DNA from: Nakamurella lactea DSM 19367
Lineage (GTDB): Bacteria > Actinomycetota > Actinomycetes > Mycobacteriales > Nakamurellaceae
Length of the DNA stretch: 64,000 bases
Direction: 5' to 3'
Assembly (NCBI RefSeq): GCF_000426645.1
Contig: NZ_AUFT01000008.1
Coordinates: 372,001 to 436,000, forward strand
Shown here piece by piece: positions 17,520 to 26,037 of this stretch. Under the pieces are notes generated by a model that was not told the DNA's origin, made no database searches, and was given only the letters and a program-made list of their open reading frames with translations. The first letter of the stretch is position 1. Every line of letters starts with the position of its first letter. A program made the position numbers and the translations under genes.

Positions 17520-19241
17520 ATGGAGACCTTCACCCTCGGCGGGGACCCGTCCTCGATCCGGGCCTCCGCGACGCTCTGGGGCAACTTCGGCACCACCGCC
17601 TCCGGTGCCGCGGGCGACATCAAGTCCGTGGACACCACCGAGTGGGTCGGTGACGAGTCGGCGGTCTACCGCGGGCGGATCAACAAGGACCTGGTGCCGC
17701 ATCTGGACACCACCGCCGAGGCCTGGGGCGTGGTCAGGACCGCATTGCACACCTACGCCGGTCACCTCGAGACCCTGCAGCAGCAGATGTCGACGCTGCG
17801 CATTCAGCATGCGCACCAGCAGACAGCGGTCAGCAACGCGAAGACCGCGTACGGCACGGCCGCCTCGGCCGACAAGTCGCACCAGGACGCCCGGAAACGG
17901 GCCGCTGACGACCTGCCGGAAGGCCGGACGCTGCCCGCCGACAGCTATCGCCCGCAGTCCGGATCGGCGCTGAGCACCCTGCAGACGGCACAGCAGGATC
18001 TGCAGAATCTGGTGACCAAGGCCGGTGCCATCCGGGTCGAGCACAGCAAGCACCTCAAGGCCTGCTGCGACGACATCGGCCGGGCGAAGAAGATGCGGCC
18101 GGTCGACCCACCCGGCTGGCGGGACAAGCTGAAGCAGCTGGCCGGGGACGCCTGGAGCGCGGCCAAGTCCGGCGTCTCCTGGGCGGCCGAGCACCTCGGG
18201 CCGGTGCTGAAGATCATCTCCGCGGTAGCCGGCCTGCTGGCGCTGATCCCTTGCCTGACACCGATCATGGGGCCGATCGCGTTGGCAACCGGTGCCGCCG
18301 CGCTGGCCCTCGACGTGCTGAACAAGCTGATGAACGGCAAGGGATCGTGGACCCAGATCGGCCTCGACGCCCTCGGGCTGATCCCCGGGGTGAAGGGGCT
18401 GACGAGTGCGGCGAAGGTCGCCAAGGTGGCGAAGGCCGGGAAGGCACTCGACCAGGCGAACGACGGGCTCAAGGTGGCCCGCACCGCGTTCCTGACCGCC
18501 AGTAAGAACACCCGGGTGGCCAAGCTGGCGCTCAGCGCAGAGAAGTCCGGCAGTCGGTTCAAGATCGTCCGGGCTGTCGCAGACCGGGTGAACGGGCGGG
18601 CCATCTCGGCCGCGGAGAACTCGCTCAACTCCAGCCGCACCTCGCTGGCCGCGTCGAAGACGGCACTCAATGCGGCAAAGTCGAAGTATGCGACGCAGGC
18701 GGCGAACTTCGCCAAGGCCGAGAAGTACGCCAAGTATCACGACACCGCCTGGAAGGTGATCGATCCGATTGCCGGCGCGTCGGGCACCGCGGTGATCGGG
18801 GTCAAGACCTACCGGGAGACCGGCGGCGATTGGGCGGCGACCGCCCGCGCGGTCGGCGTGTCCGCGCTGGGCCAGAAGATCCCTGGAGCCGGCAATCAGT
18901 TCAATGCCGTGCAGAGCGTGGTGGCCAACAGCGCCGCCACGGTGAACCAGGGCTACAACATGGGCGCCAACCCGGAGAAGCTGACGGACCCGAAGGAATG
19001 GATCAAGCTGGCCAGCAGCGCGACCAAGACCGGTACCTCGGTACACACGGTGGCCGCCAACGGTTCCGCCGGTACCCAGCCCGGTGCCACCGGTGCCTCC
19101 GGGTCGCACGAACGCAGCGCCTACGATCGCTCGGCCTTCTCCGCATCCACCGCCTCGACGAACATCAACAACGCCGCCGGCAACGCCTCGAACATGGCGA
19201 ACTCGATCGCGGCCAACGAGAAGCTCCAGCACCACGGGTGA
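17520..19241 (+). CDS. Putative type VII-secreted (WXG-like N-terminus) protein of unknown activity
   Basis: This 573-residue protein begins METFTLGGDPSSIRASATLWGNF and continues with long helices and a W-x-G-like turn (TEWVGDESAVYRGRI, about 40-55). That layout resembles the T7SS-signal domains of actinobacterial polymorphic-toxin-like proteins. Coiled regions fill about 60-190. A hydrophobic stretch follows (about 228-265, LKIISAVAGLLALIPCLTPI and beyond), then a GSWTQIGLDALGLIPGVKG pretoxin-like segment. The C-terminal half is Ala/Lys/Ser-rich, helical and lacks any catalytic motif I recognise. No ESX component, partner WXG100 gene or immunity gene is adjacent. A GTG/ATG-rich start and weak RBS leave the exact start open. 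Confidence 0.65.
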   Translation: METFTLGGDPSSIRASATLWGNFGTTASGAAGDIKSVDTTEWVGDESAVYRGRINKDLVPHLDTTAEAWGVVRTALHTYAGHLETLQQQMSTLRIQHAHQQTAVSNAKTAYGTAASADKSHQDARKRAADDLPEGRTLPADSYRPQSGSALSTLQTAQQDLQNLVTKAGAIRVEHSKHLKACCDDIGRAKKMRPVDPPGWRDKLKQLAGDAWSAAKSGVSWAAEHLGPVLKIISAVAGLLALIPCLTPIMGPIALATGAAALALDVLNKLMNGKGSWTQIGLDALGLIPGVKGLTSAAKVAKVAKAGKALDQANDGLKVARTAFLTASKNTRVAKLALSAEKSGSRFKIVRAVADRVNGRAISAAENSLNSSRTSLAASKTALNAAKSKYATQAANFAKAEKYAKYHDTAWKVIDPIAGASGTAVIGVKTYRETGGDWAATARAVGVSALGQKIPGAGNQFNAVQSVVANSAATVNQGYNMGANPEKLTDPKEWIKLASSATKTGTSVHTVAANGSAGTQPGATGASGSHERSAYDRSAFSASTASTNINNAAGNASNMANSIAANEKLQHHG

Positions 19242-19292
19242 GAACCTCCCGCCCGGCGGGGCGCGATTCGGTCGCTCCCGACGGGCGGGGTG

Positions 19293-20465
19293 TCAACTCT
19301 CCCGACGTGCACCGTCGGCGGGGGTGAAGTGCCGGCTCGTCGGGGCAGCGAAACCTGCTGCTGCGAAGGCCCTGTCGACTGCCTCGGCCACCCGGGCGGC
19401 GTCCTGCGACGGCACCAGGGCGATGGCCGAACCGCCGAAGCCGCCGCCGGTCATCCTGGCGCCGAGCGCCCCGGCGCCGAGCGCGGCATCGACCGCGGTG
19501 TCCAGTTCGATACTGGAGATCTCGTAGTCGTCCCGCATCGAGATGTGGGACTCGGTCAGGTCGGCGCCGATGCCGGCGATGTCACCGGCCCGGAGTCGCT
19601 GCACGACATCGAACACCCTGCCGTTCTCGCTGAGCACATGGCGGACCCGGCGTACCAGCAGCTCGCGGTCGGCCGCCGGCAGACCGCTTGCCGGTGAGCC
19701 GAGTCGGGCCAGTGCTTCGCCGGCATCGGTGATGTCCCGCAACGTGTTCAGCCCGAGCAGCTCGGCGGCCCACTCGCACGAAGCCCGGCGTTTGGCGTAC
19801 TCGCCGTCGGCCAGTGAGTGATGGACACCGGTGTCGATCACCAGCACCTGCAGCCCGTTCGCCGCCGGGTCGAACGGGATGTTCTCGGTGGTGCCGGCAC
19901 CGACGTCGAAGAACAGCAGGTGACCGGCGCGGCAGCCGGCGGAAGCCATCTGATCCATCAAGCCGGTCGGTACACCGACGAAGGCATTCTCGGCCCGCTG
20001 TGCCAGCCGGGCCAGATCGGCCGGCGTCAGCCGGACCTCGGCGATGGTGGACAACGCCAGCGCGGTGGCGCACTCCACCGCCGCCGACGAGCTCAGCCCG
20101 GCACCGACGGGCACCGCCGAGTCCAGTGCGAGCTCGGCGCCGGGAACGTCGATGCCGGCCTCGATCAACGCCCAGGCGGTGCCGAGAAGATAGGCGGGCC
20201 AACCCGTTGCGGCTGCCGTGCCGGGCCGCAGCACCGACAGCGGCGCCTCGATCACGGCGCCCTCGCGCTGCACCGAAACCACCCGGATGACGGGCTCGTC
20301 GATCCGCCGGACGGCGACCTGTGCCCTGGCGTCGATGGCGAACGGCAAGACCAGGCCGTTGTTGTAGTCGGTGTGTTCGCCGATCAGGTTCACCCGGCCG
20401 GGGGCAGAGAAGACGCCGTCGGGTCTGCCGCCGTACTGCAGCTGGAAGCGTTCGGCGATGCTCAT
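19293..20465 (-). CDS. galK: Galactokinase
   Basis: This 390-residue GHMP kinase phosphorylates galactose at C1. It carries the galactokinase signature GRVNLIGEHTDYNNGLVLPFAID near the N-terminus, the ATP-binding PVGAGLSSSAAVECA motif and the late MTGGGFGGSAIAL motif. The ATG at 20465 overlaps the galE stop by four bases (ATGA). It is the last gene of the deoR-galT-galE-galK operon, which converts galactose to UDP-glucose and glucose-1-phosphate. Confidence 0.96.
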   Translation of the reverse strand: MSIAERFQLQYGGRPDGVFSAPGRVNLIGEHTDYNNGLVLPFAIDARAQVAVRRIDEPVIRVVSVQREGAVIEAPLSVLRPGTAAATGWPAYLLGTAWALIEAGIDVPGAELALDSAVPVGAGLSSSAAVECATALALSTIAEVRLTPADLARLAQRAENAFVGVPTGLMDQMASAGCRAGHLLFFDVGAGTTENIPFDPAANGLQVLVIDTGVHHSLADGEYAKRRASCEWAAELLGLNTLRDITDAGEALARLGSPASGLPAADRELLVRRVRHVLSENGRVFDVVQRLRAGDIAGIGADLTESHISMRDDYEISSIELDTAVDAALGAGALGARMTGGGFGGSAIALVPSQDAARVAEAVDRAFAAAGFAAPTSRHFTPADGARRES

Positions 20466-21436
20466 TCGGCTGCAGCCGGCCCCGTCGCAGTGGTGCGGCG
20501 GAAATCCCAGGCGTCGCGAACCATGGTCTGCAGGTCGAACTCGGGCCGCCAGCCGAGCCGGTCGCGGGCCCGATCCGCTGATGCCACCAGCGATCTGGGG
20601 TCGCCGGCCCGCCGTGGCCCGACGGTCACCGGCAGTGGCAGTTCGGTGACCTGCTCGATGGCGGCGATCACGTCCCGGACGCTGTAGCCGTCGCCGTTGC
20701 CGAGGTTGCAGATCAGGTGTTCGCCCGGTTGGGCCGCCTCGATCGCCAGCACGTGCGCCCTGGCCAGGTCGAGGACGTGCACATAGTCCCGGATCGGGGT
20801 GCCGTCGGGGGTCGGCCAGTCGTCGCCGTAGATGGTGAGCTTGTCCCGCCGGCCGATCACCGCGTCCAGCGCGATCGGGATCAGGTGGGTCTCAACCGTG
20901 TGCCGCTCACCGGCGCCCAATGCTGCGCCGGCCACGTTGAAGTACCGCAACGAGACCGCCGCCAGTGGGGTGGCGACACATTCGCCGGTGATCATCATGT
21001 CGACGGCGAGCTTGGTAGCGCCGTAGGTGTTCGTCGGACGGGCCGGTGTCTCCTCGGTGATGGGCATGACGTCCGGCTCGCCGTAGACCGCAGCGGTGGA
21101 GGAGAACACCAGCTTCGGCACCTGGTGTTCGGTGATCGCATCCAGTAGCGCGCGGGTGCCGATCACATTGGTGTGCCAGTACTTGCTCGGGTGCTCCACC
21201 GATTCGCCGACCAGCGACCTGGCGGCGAAGTGCAGCACAGCGTCGAACCCGGCACCGGCCAACACGCCGTCGGACTCGGTGATGTCCCGCTGGATCAGTT
21301 GCGCCCCTTCGGGTACCGAATCGGCGTGCCCGGTGGAACAGTTGTCCAGCACCACCACCTCGTTGCCCTGGTCGAGCAGCAGTCGGGTGACCACCGATCC
21401 GATGTAGCCGGCGCCGCCGACGACCAATGTCTTCAC
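20462..21436 (-). CDS. galE: UDP-glucose 4-epimerase
   Basis: This 324-residue short-chain dehydrogenase-fold epimerase interconverts UDP-galactose and UDP-glucose using bound NAD. GGAGYIGS is the dinucleotide motif (residues 6-13), SSTAAVYG holds the catalytic Ser/Thr, and YGATK is the YxxxK catalytic pair. The GTG at 21436 was chosen because VKTLVVGGAGYIGS is the normal N-terminus; the ATG further upstream adds 18 residues that overlap galT and have no family match. It is coupled to galK by an ATGA overlap and follows galT by ten bases. Confidence 0.95.
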   Translation of the reverse strand: MKTLVVGGAGYIGSVVTRLLLDQGNEVVVLDNCSTGHADSVPEGAQLIQRDITESDGVLAGAGFDAVLHFAARSLVGESVEHPSKYWHTNVIGTRALLDAITEHQVPKLVFSSTAAVYGEPDVMPITEETPARPTNTYGATKLAVDMMITGECVATPLAAVSLRYFNVAGAALGAGERHTVETHLIPIALDAVIGRRDKLTIYGDDWPTPDGTPIRDYVHVLDLARAHVLAIEAAQPGEHLICNLGNGDGYSVRDVIAAIEQVTELPLPVTVGPRRAGDPRSLVASADRARDRLGWRPEFDLQTMVRDAWDFRRTTATGPAAAE

Positions 21437-21446
21437 AGTGCATCCC

Positions 21447-22658
21447 TCACAGTGCTGCCCTTTCCAGCTCGGGGGCCAGTTCGACCGCACGCAGCCGGCC
21501 GGCCATCGCTTCCGGGGTCACGTCGCTCACCCAAGCTCCCATCGCCGACTCGGAACCGGCCAGGTACTTGAGCTTGCCGGCCGCTCGCCGGATCGAGAAC
21601 AGCTGCAGGTGCAGCCAGTAGTCCTCGCGACCCCGATCGACCGGCGCCTGGTGCCAGGCGGTGATCGCCGGCAGCGTGTCGTCGAAAAGATCCTGCATCC
21701 GCTGCAGTAGCTCCAGGTGCAACTCGGGGAGTGCGTCCTTCTCGGCTGCAGTGAGCGCCGGCAGATCGGGAACCTGGCGCCTCGGATACACCTGCACCTC
21801 CACCGGCCAGCGCGCGGCGAACGGCACGAAGGCGATCCAGTGCTCGTTCTGCGCGACCAGCCTGGAACCGTCAGCCAATTCGCCGCTGATCAGGTCGGCG
21901 AACAGGTTGCGGCCAGTCCGGTCCCGGTGCCGGTCCACGGCAGCCAACTGCTGCTCGGTGCGGGGCGTGACATATGGGTAGCCGTAGATCTGACCGTGCG
22001 GATGCTCCAGGGTGACGCCGATCTCCGCCCCGCGGTTCTCGAAGCAGAACACCTGCGCCACACCGGGTTGCGCAGACAGCGCCGCAGTCCGATCGACGAG
22101 CGCCTCGATCACCGTGCGGACCCGGCGGGGAGTCAGGTCGGAGAACGTCGCGTCGTGCTCGGAGGTGAAACAGACGACCTCGCAGCGGCCGACGCCAGGC
22201 CGGGTGCTGAACGGATCGGTCGGCACCGGATCGGCCGCGTCGTCGGAACCACCGGCTGCCCCGTCGGCTCCGTCGGCCCCGTCGGCCCCGCCTGCCCCGC
22301 CTGCCCCGCCTGCCCCGCCTGCCCCGTCGGCGCGGCCGGGCATGCCGGCGAACGCCGGAAACCGGTTCTCGAAGACCGCGACGTCGTACTCCGGTGCCGG
22401 GATCTCCGATGCATTGTCCGGCGTGGACGGGCAGAGCGGGCACTCGCCCGCCGGCGGGTGATACGTCCGGGTCTGCCGGTGTCCGGCGATGCCAACCCAC
22501 TCACCGTGCAGGGCGTCGTACCTGACCTGGGACAGCGGCTCGACCTTCGGCAGGTCACGGCGATCGACGAAATCGCGGTCGACGTCAGGCGTTTCGTCGA
22601 AATAGATCAGCTCGCGGTCGTCGGATAGGGTGGTGGACGTGCGGTGGAACTCGCTCAC
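21447..22658 (-). CDS. galT: Galactose-1-phosphate uridylyltransferase with low-complexity insertion
   Basis: This 403-residue GalT exchanges UMP between UDP-glucose and galactose-1-phosphate. It has the zinc-type CPLC pair (GECPLCPS, about 71-78), FENRFPA, CFENRGAEIG and the active-site EHPHGQIYGYPY. The GTG at 22658 overlaps the DeoR stop (GTGA), which sets the start; a longer frame lacks support. Residues about 111-135 are Gly/Ala/Asp triplets (GAGGAGG...GADGADGADG) encoded by 9-bp tandem repeats. They are inserted between two conserved segments, probably a flexible surface loop. Confidence 0.95.
   Translation of the reverse strand: MSEFHRTSTTLSDDRELIYFDETPDVDRDFVDRRDLPKVEPLSQVRYDALHGEWVGIAGHRQTRTYHPPAGECPLCPSTPDNASEIPAPEYDVAVFENRFPAFAGMPGRADGAGGAGGAGGAGGADGADGADGAAGGSDDAADPVPTDPFSTRPGVGRCEVVCFTSEHDATFSDLTPRRVRTVIEALVDRTAALSAQPGVAQVFCFENRGAEIGVTLEHPHGQIYGYPYVTPRTEQQLAAVDRHRDRTGRNLFADLISGELADGSRLVAQNEHWIAFVPFAARWPVEVQVYPRRQVPDLPALTAAEKDALPELHLELLQRMQDLFDDTLPAITAWHQAPVDRGREDYWLHLQLFSIRRAAGKLKYLAGSESAMGAWVSDVTPEAMAGRLRAVELAPELERAAL
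22261..22332 (-). repeat. 9-bp in-frame tandem repeat inside galT
   Basis: Eight 9-base units fill 22261-22332. On the plus strand they include four perfect CCGCCTGCC copies flanked by CCGTCGGCC-type copies. They encode Gly-Ala-Gly and Gly-Ala-Asp triplets in GalT. The period keeps the reading frame, so slippage would only change loop length. Confidence 0.9.
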
Positions 22659-23458
22659 GAACCGGCCTCGCTGAATTCGATCGGTCGGGTGGGGATCACG
22701 ATCACCTCGCCCACCTGCTCGGAGAGTTGTTGGCGGGCCTGCGGATCGAGATGCTCGTCGGTGAGCAGCGTGTCGACCGCGGCCAGCGGCGCGATCTGGG
22801 ACAGCCCGACGACGCCCCACTTCGTGTGGTCGGCGACCACCACCAGCCGGCGCGCGGCATCGACCATCGCCCGGTTGGTCTCGGCCTCCAACAGGTTCGG
22901 CGTGGTGAGGCCGGCCTTGGCATCGATGCCGTGCACTCCCATCACCAGCAGATCGACGTGCAGCGAGCGGATCGCTTGTACCGCAATGGGTCCGACCAAC
23001 CCGTCGGACGGAGTGCGCAGCCCGCCGGTGAGCACGACCGTGAGATCCGGTCGGGACTGGTCGTAGAGCACTTCGGCGACCTTGAGCGAGTTGGTGACCA
23101 CGGTGAGGTCGGCGATGGCCGCCAGGTGCGGGGCCAACGCCCAGGTGGTGGTTCCGGCAGTGATCGCGATCGCCATACCCGGCTGGATCAGCTTCGCGGC
23201 GTGGGCGGCGATCGCCTCCTTCTCCGGGCGTTCGCGGACCTTCTTCACCTCGAAACCGGGCTCGACCGAACTTGCGGTGTCCAGCGCGGTGGCGCCGCCG
23301 TGCACCTTGGTCAGCAGTCCCTTGCGGTCGAGTGAATCGAGGTCGCGCCGCACCGTCATGTCCGAGACGCCGAGGATGTCCGTCAGCTGCGAGACGCGCA
23401 CTCCACCAGACCGCCGAACCTCGTCCAGGATTCGTGCCTGACGGATCGCTGCCAGCAT
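22655..23458 (-). CDS. DeoR-family repressor of the galactose operon
   Basis: This 267-residue regulator has a DeoR helix-turn-helix at about 8-60 (RILDEVRRSGGVRVSQLTDILGVSDMTVRRDLDSL) and a DeoRC sugar-phosphate sensor domain (GTTTWALA, TNSLKVAEVL, TGGLRTPSDGLVG, MGVHGID). It is the first gene of the operon and overlaps galT by GTGA. It presumably controls its own operon in response to a galactose-pathway phosphate. Three TCGAA/TTCGA motifs at 23519-23523, 23534-23538 and 23549-23553 lie just upstream and are candidate operator parts. Confidence 0.9.
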   Translation of the reverse strand: MLAAIRQARILDEVRRSGGVRVSQLTDILGVSDMTVRRDLDSLDRKGLLTKVHGGATALDTASSVEPGFEVKKVRERPEKEAIAAHAAKLIQPGMAIAITAGTTTWALAPHLAAIADLTVVTNSLKVAEVLYDQSRPDLTVVLTGGLRTPSDGLVGPIAVQAIRSLHVDLLVMGVHGIDAKAGLTTPNLLEAETNRAMVDAARRLVVVADHTKWGVVGLSQIAPLAAVDTLLTDEHLDPQARQQLSEQVGEVIVIPTRPIEFSEAGS

Positions 23459-23854
23459 GCTGTGCCTTTCACCTACCTCGGATCGTCCCCGGACGGCCCA
23501 TCCTCCCGTGACTGCGGGTCGAAGTCAACATTGTCGAACGGAGCTGTGTTCGAGATTGTGTGATCGCGTCGGTGCAGGTGTATCCCCGCAGCCGTAGCGC
23601 GGTTGTCCCGGTGGTCGTCCGGGCCGTGTGACAACCCCGCTACGCCAGCGGTAGCGCGGTTGTCCCGGTGGTCGTCGGGGCCGTGTGACAACCCCGCTAC
23701 GCCTGCGGTAGCGCGGTTGTCCCGGTGGTCGTCGGGGCCGTGTGACAACCCCGCTACGCCTGCGGTGCACACCCGTCTCGACGGTCGCTTGTCGCGGAAC
23801 GGGCTGATGGGACGCGGCCGACGGCACGATCGGCGCGGGTGGCAGGATCGCCGG
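23459..23854. other. Intergenic region between divergent deoR-gal operon and ilvA
   Basis: This 396-base gap holds the presumed gal operon promoter with spaced TCGAA-type motifs (23519-23553), three tandem 57-bp palindromic units (23594-23764), and then about 90 bases before the ilvA GTG. ORFs across the repeats on both strands exist only because the unit is 19 codons long; I see no real gene. Confidence 0.7.
23594..23764. repeat. Three tandem 57-bp palindromic repeat units
   Basis: Units at 23594-23650, 23651-23707 and 23708-23764 differ by only one or two bases. Each has arms GTAGCGCGGTTGTC and GACAACCCCGCTAC, complementary at 13 of 14 positions, around a 22-base loop, so each transcript unit can form a hairpin. 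The same core occurs at 6683-6722. This looks like a REP-like chromosomal repeat family. Confidence 0.92.
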
Positions 23855-25210
23855 GTGGCACTTCCCGACGGCACCGCGTTCGACCCGACCGCGCCCGGAG
23901 TCGACCTGGGCGGGATCGACCTGGCCGGGATTGCCGACCGGGTCGACGCGGCAGCGACCCGGATCGCCGGTGTCGTCAACCGCACGCCGCTGGAGCCGAG
24001 CCCGCGACTGTCCGCCGTTACCGGTCACACGGTGCTGCTCAAGCGGGAGGACCAGCAGTCGGTCCGCTCGTACAAGATCCGCGGCGCCTACAACCTGATG
24101 GCGCAGCTGTCCGAGGCGGAGCGGGCGGCCGGGGTGGTCTGTGCCAGCGCCGGCAATCATGCGCAGGGCGTTGCGCTGGCCTGTCGTCTACTCGGCATCC
24201 ACGGCCGGATCCACCTGCCGGCCACCACTCCGAGACAGAAACGGGAGCGGATCCGGGCGCACGGCGGCGATCTGGTGGAACTGGTGATCGCCGGCGACAC
24301 CTTCGACGACGCCGCGGCGGCGGCCGCCGCGGACGCGCAGCGGTCCGGCGCGATCGCGGTCCCGCCGTTCGACGACCAGCGGACGATGGCCGGCCAGGGC
24401 ACCGTTGCCGCCGAGATCGCCGATCAGCTCCGGGAACGCGGGCTGCGGCAGGATGCGCTGATCGTGCCGGTCGGCGGCGGCGGCCTGATCGGCGGCACCG
24501 TCGCCTGGCTCTCGCGTCATGCCCCGGAGGTGAGGGTGATCGGCGCCGAGCCCGCCGGCGGCGCCTCCATGGCCGCGGCGCTGGCCGCCGGCCGGCCGGT
24601 CCGGCTGGACCGGCTGGACCCGTTCACCGATGGGGCCGCGGTCCGCACCATCGGCAACCTTCCGTACGCCGTGCTGTCGACGGCCATCGCTCACGCGAGT
24701 GCCGCCGGCGGCCCGGGCGCCGAACTGCTCGCCATCGACGAGGGCGCGATCTGTACCGCGATGCTGGATCTTTATCAGCAGGAGGGAATCATCGCCGAGC
24801 CCGCTGGCGCGTTGTCGGTCGCGGCGCTGCTGGATCCGTCGATGCCCGAGTTGCCGGCCGGTTCGGTGGTGGTCTGCCTGGTGAGCGGCGGCAACAACGA
24901 CGTCTCCCGGTACGGGGAGATCCTGGAACGTTCGCTGGTGCATCTCGGCGTCAAGCACTACTTCCTGGTGGAGTTCCCGCAGGAGCCGGGAGCGTTGCGC
25001 CGCTTTCTGATCGACGTGCTCGGCCCGGACGACGACATCACCCTGTTCGAGTACGTCAAGCGGAACAACCGGGAGACCGGACCGGCGCTGGTCGGGCTCG
25101 AACTCGAATCCGCGGAAGGGCTGCAGCCGTTGCTGCAGCGGCTTGCGGAGTCCCCGATGACGGTGGAACAGATCGCGCCGGGCAGTACGACGTTCCGCTA
25201 CCTGACCTGA
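23855..25210 (+). CDS. ilvA: Threonine ammonia-lyase (threonine deaminase)
   Basis: This 451-residue PLP enzyme converts threonine to 2-oxobutyrate, the first step to isoleucine. The PLP lysine is K74 in RSYKIRGAYN. SAGNHAQG and the phosphate-cradling GGGGLIGG follow, then the serine/threonine dehydratase core. A single C-terminal ACT-like regulatory domain begins near HYFLVEFPQEPGALRRF. Length and one ACT-like domain match the corynebacterial IlvA form. The GTG at 23855 gives a normal N-terminus; the longer frame runs through the repeat block and is rejected. A perfect hairpin terminates it at 25255-25285. Confidence 0.93.
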   Translation: MALPDGTAFDPTAPGVDLGGIDLAGIADRVDAAATRIAGVVNRTPLEPSPRLSAVTGHTVLLKREDQQSVRSYKIRGAYNLMAQLSEAERAAGVVCASAGNHAQGVALACRLLGIHGRIHLPATTPRQKRERIRAHGGDLVELVIAGDTFDDAAAAAAADAQRSGAIAVPPFDDQRTMAGQGTVAAEIADQLRERGLRQDALIVPVGGGGLIGGTVAWLSRHAPEVRVIGAEPAGGASMAAALAAGRPVRLDRLDPFTDGAAVRTIGNLPYAVLSTAIAHASAAGGPGAELLAIDEGAICTAMLDLYQQEGIIAEPAGALSVAALLDPSMPELPAGSVVVCLVSGGNNDVSRYGEILERSLVHLGVKHYFLVEFPQEPGALRRFLIDVLGPDDDITLFEYVKRNNRETGPALVGLELESAEGLQPLLQRLAESPMTVEQIAPGSTTFRYLT

Positions 25211-25254
25211 TCCAGCACGGCCCCGACGATCCGACGGTCCGGGATCGACCGCGC

Positions 25255-25285
25255 ACGACAGCCGGCCGTTCCGGCCGGCTGTCGT
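25255..25285 (+). terminator. Hairpin terminator of ilvA
   Basis: ACGACAGCCGGCCG (25255-25268) pairs perfectly with 25272-25285 across a TTC loop, 45 bases after the ilvA stop and before the csoR operator. Confidence 0.85.
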
Positions 25286-25323
25286 CATGCGCGCGCGCCA
25301 GAGCTTGCGTCAGGTACCGGGTA

Positions 25324-25346
25324 GGGGTATCTTCTAGTCATACCCC
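25324..25346. promoter_or_regulatory. CsoR-type copper operator upstream of csoR
   Basis: GGGGTAT (25324-25330) and ATACCCC (25340-25346) form a perfect inverted repeat around nine bases. This fits the GTA(N)TAC-type, G/C-flanked operators bound by CsoR. It lies 23 bases before the csoR start, so CsoR should repress its own operon until Cu(I) binds. Confidence 0.8.
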
Positions 25347-25368
25347 CAAGAGGTATCGAGGAGACCTG

Positions 25369-25698
25369 ATGACCGAGAACACCGAGCCGGCCTCCGGCGG
25401 CGCCGTCCCGCCCGAGGGCTGGGGCTACACGCCCGAGAAGACCAGCCACCTCAAGCGGTTGCGCCGGATCGAGGGGCAGATCCGCGGGCTGCAGCGGATG
25501 GTCGAATCCGACCAGTACTGCATCGACATCCTCACCCAGGTGTCGGCGGCAACCAAGGCGTTGCAGGCGTTTTCGCTCGAACTGCTGGACGAGCACCTGG
25601 ACCACTGCGTCAAGCACGCCGTGGAATCCGGCGGCGCCGAAGCCGACGCGAAGATCAAGGAGGCGTCGGCGGCCATCGCCCGGCTGGTCCGGAGCTGA
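25369..25698 (+). CDS. csoR: Copper-sensing repressor CsoR
   Basis: This 109-residue all-helical metalloregulator (DUF156) has the HLKRLRRIEGQIRGLQRMVE DNA-contact helix. The three Cu(I) ligands are C51 (YCIDIL), H76 and C80 (DEHLDHC), equivalent to C36, H61 and C65 of M. tuberculosis CsoR. A GAGGAG site precedes the ATG at 25369. It heads a copper operon with copZ, a His-rich exported protein and copA. Confidence 0.95.
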   Translation: MTENTEPASGGAVPPEGWGYTPEKTSHLKRLRRIEGQIRGLQRMVESDQYCIDILTQVSAATKALQAFSLELLDEHLDHCVKHAVESGGAEADAKIKEASAAIARLVRS

Positions 25699-25807
25699 CC
25701 GTCCCGTCTCGCACCTGGAGCACCCCACACCCTCCGTTCAGCGGCCGTCGCAACGCGCCTGCCGCCATCTCATGCGCACTGACCTCCATTGCGCGAAAGG
25801 ACTTCTG

Positions 25808-26032
25808 ATGAGCCTGACCACCACCTACACCGTCTCCGGCATGACCTGCGGCCACTGCGTCGGCGCCGTCACCGAAGAGCTGCAGAACCTGGACGGCGTC
25901 TCCGAGGTGACCATCGACCTGGTCGCCGGCGGCGACTCGCCGGTCCGGGTGACCAGCGAATCGGAACTCGACCGGGAGGCCGTCAGAGCCGCCGTCGACG
26001 AGGCCGGCTACCAGCTGGTCCCGGCAAGGTAG
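25808..26032 (+). CDS. copZ: Copper chaperone (heavy-metal-associated domain)
   Basis: This 74-residue single HMA domain has the metal motif GMTCGHC (C14, C17) and the usual ferredoxin-like fold length. It would carry Cu(I) in the cytoplasm to CopA or CsoR. The ATG at 25808 follows GAAAGGA; an in-frame ATG at 25772 would add 12 residues before the domain. The next gene starts five bases after its stop. Confidence 0.93.
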   Translation: MSLTTTYTVSGMTCGHCVGAVTEELQNLDGVSEVTIDLVAGGDSPVRVTSESELDREAVRAAVDEAGYQLVPAR

Positions 26033-26037
26033 CCGTG

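Noticed and set aside
23594..23764. Possible CRISPR array
   Set aside because: The units are contiguous 57-bp copies with no unique spacers and no cas genes nearby, so they are tandem repeats.
23603..23854. N-terminal extension of IlvA through the repeats
   Set aside because: The frame stays open only because the repeat is 19 codons long; the extension has no family match and the GTG at 23855 gives the normal N-terminus.
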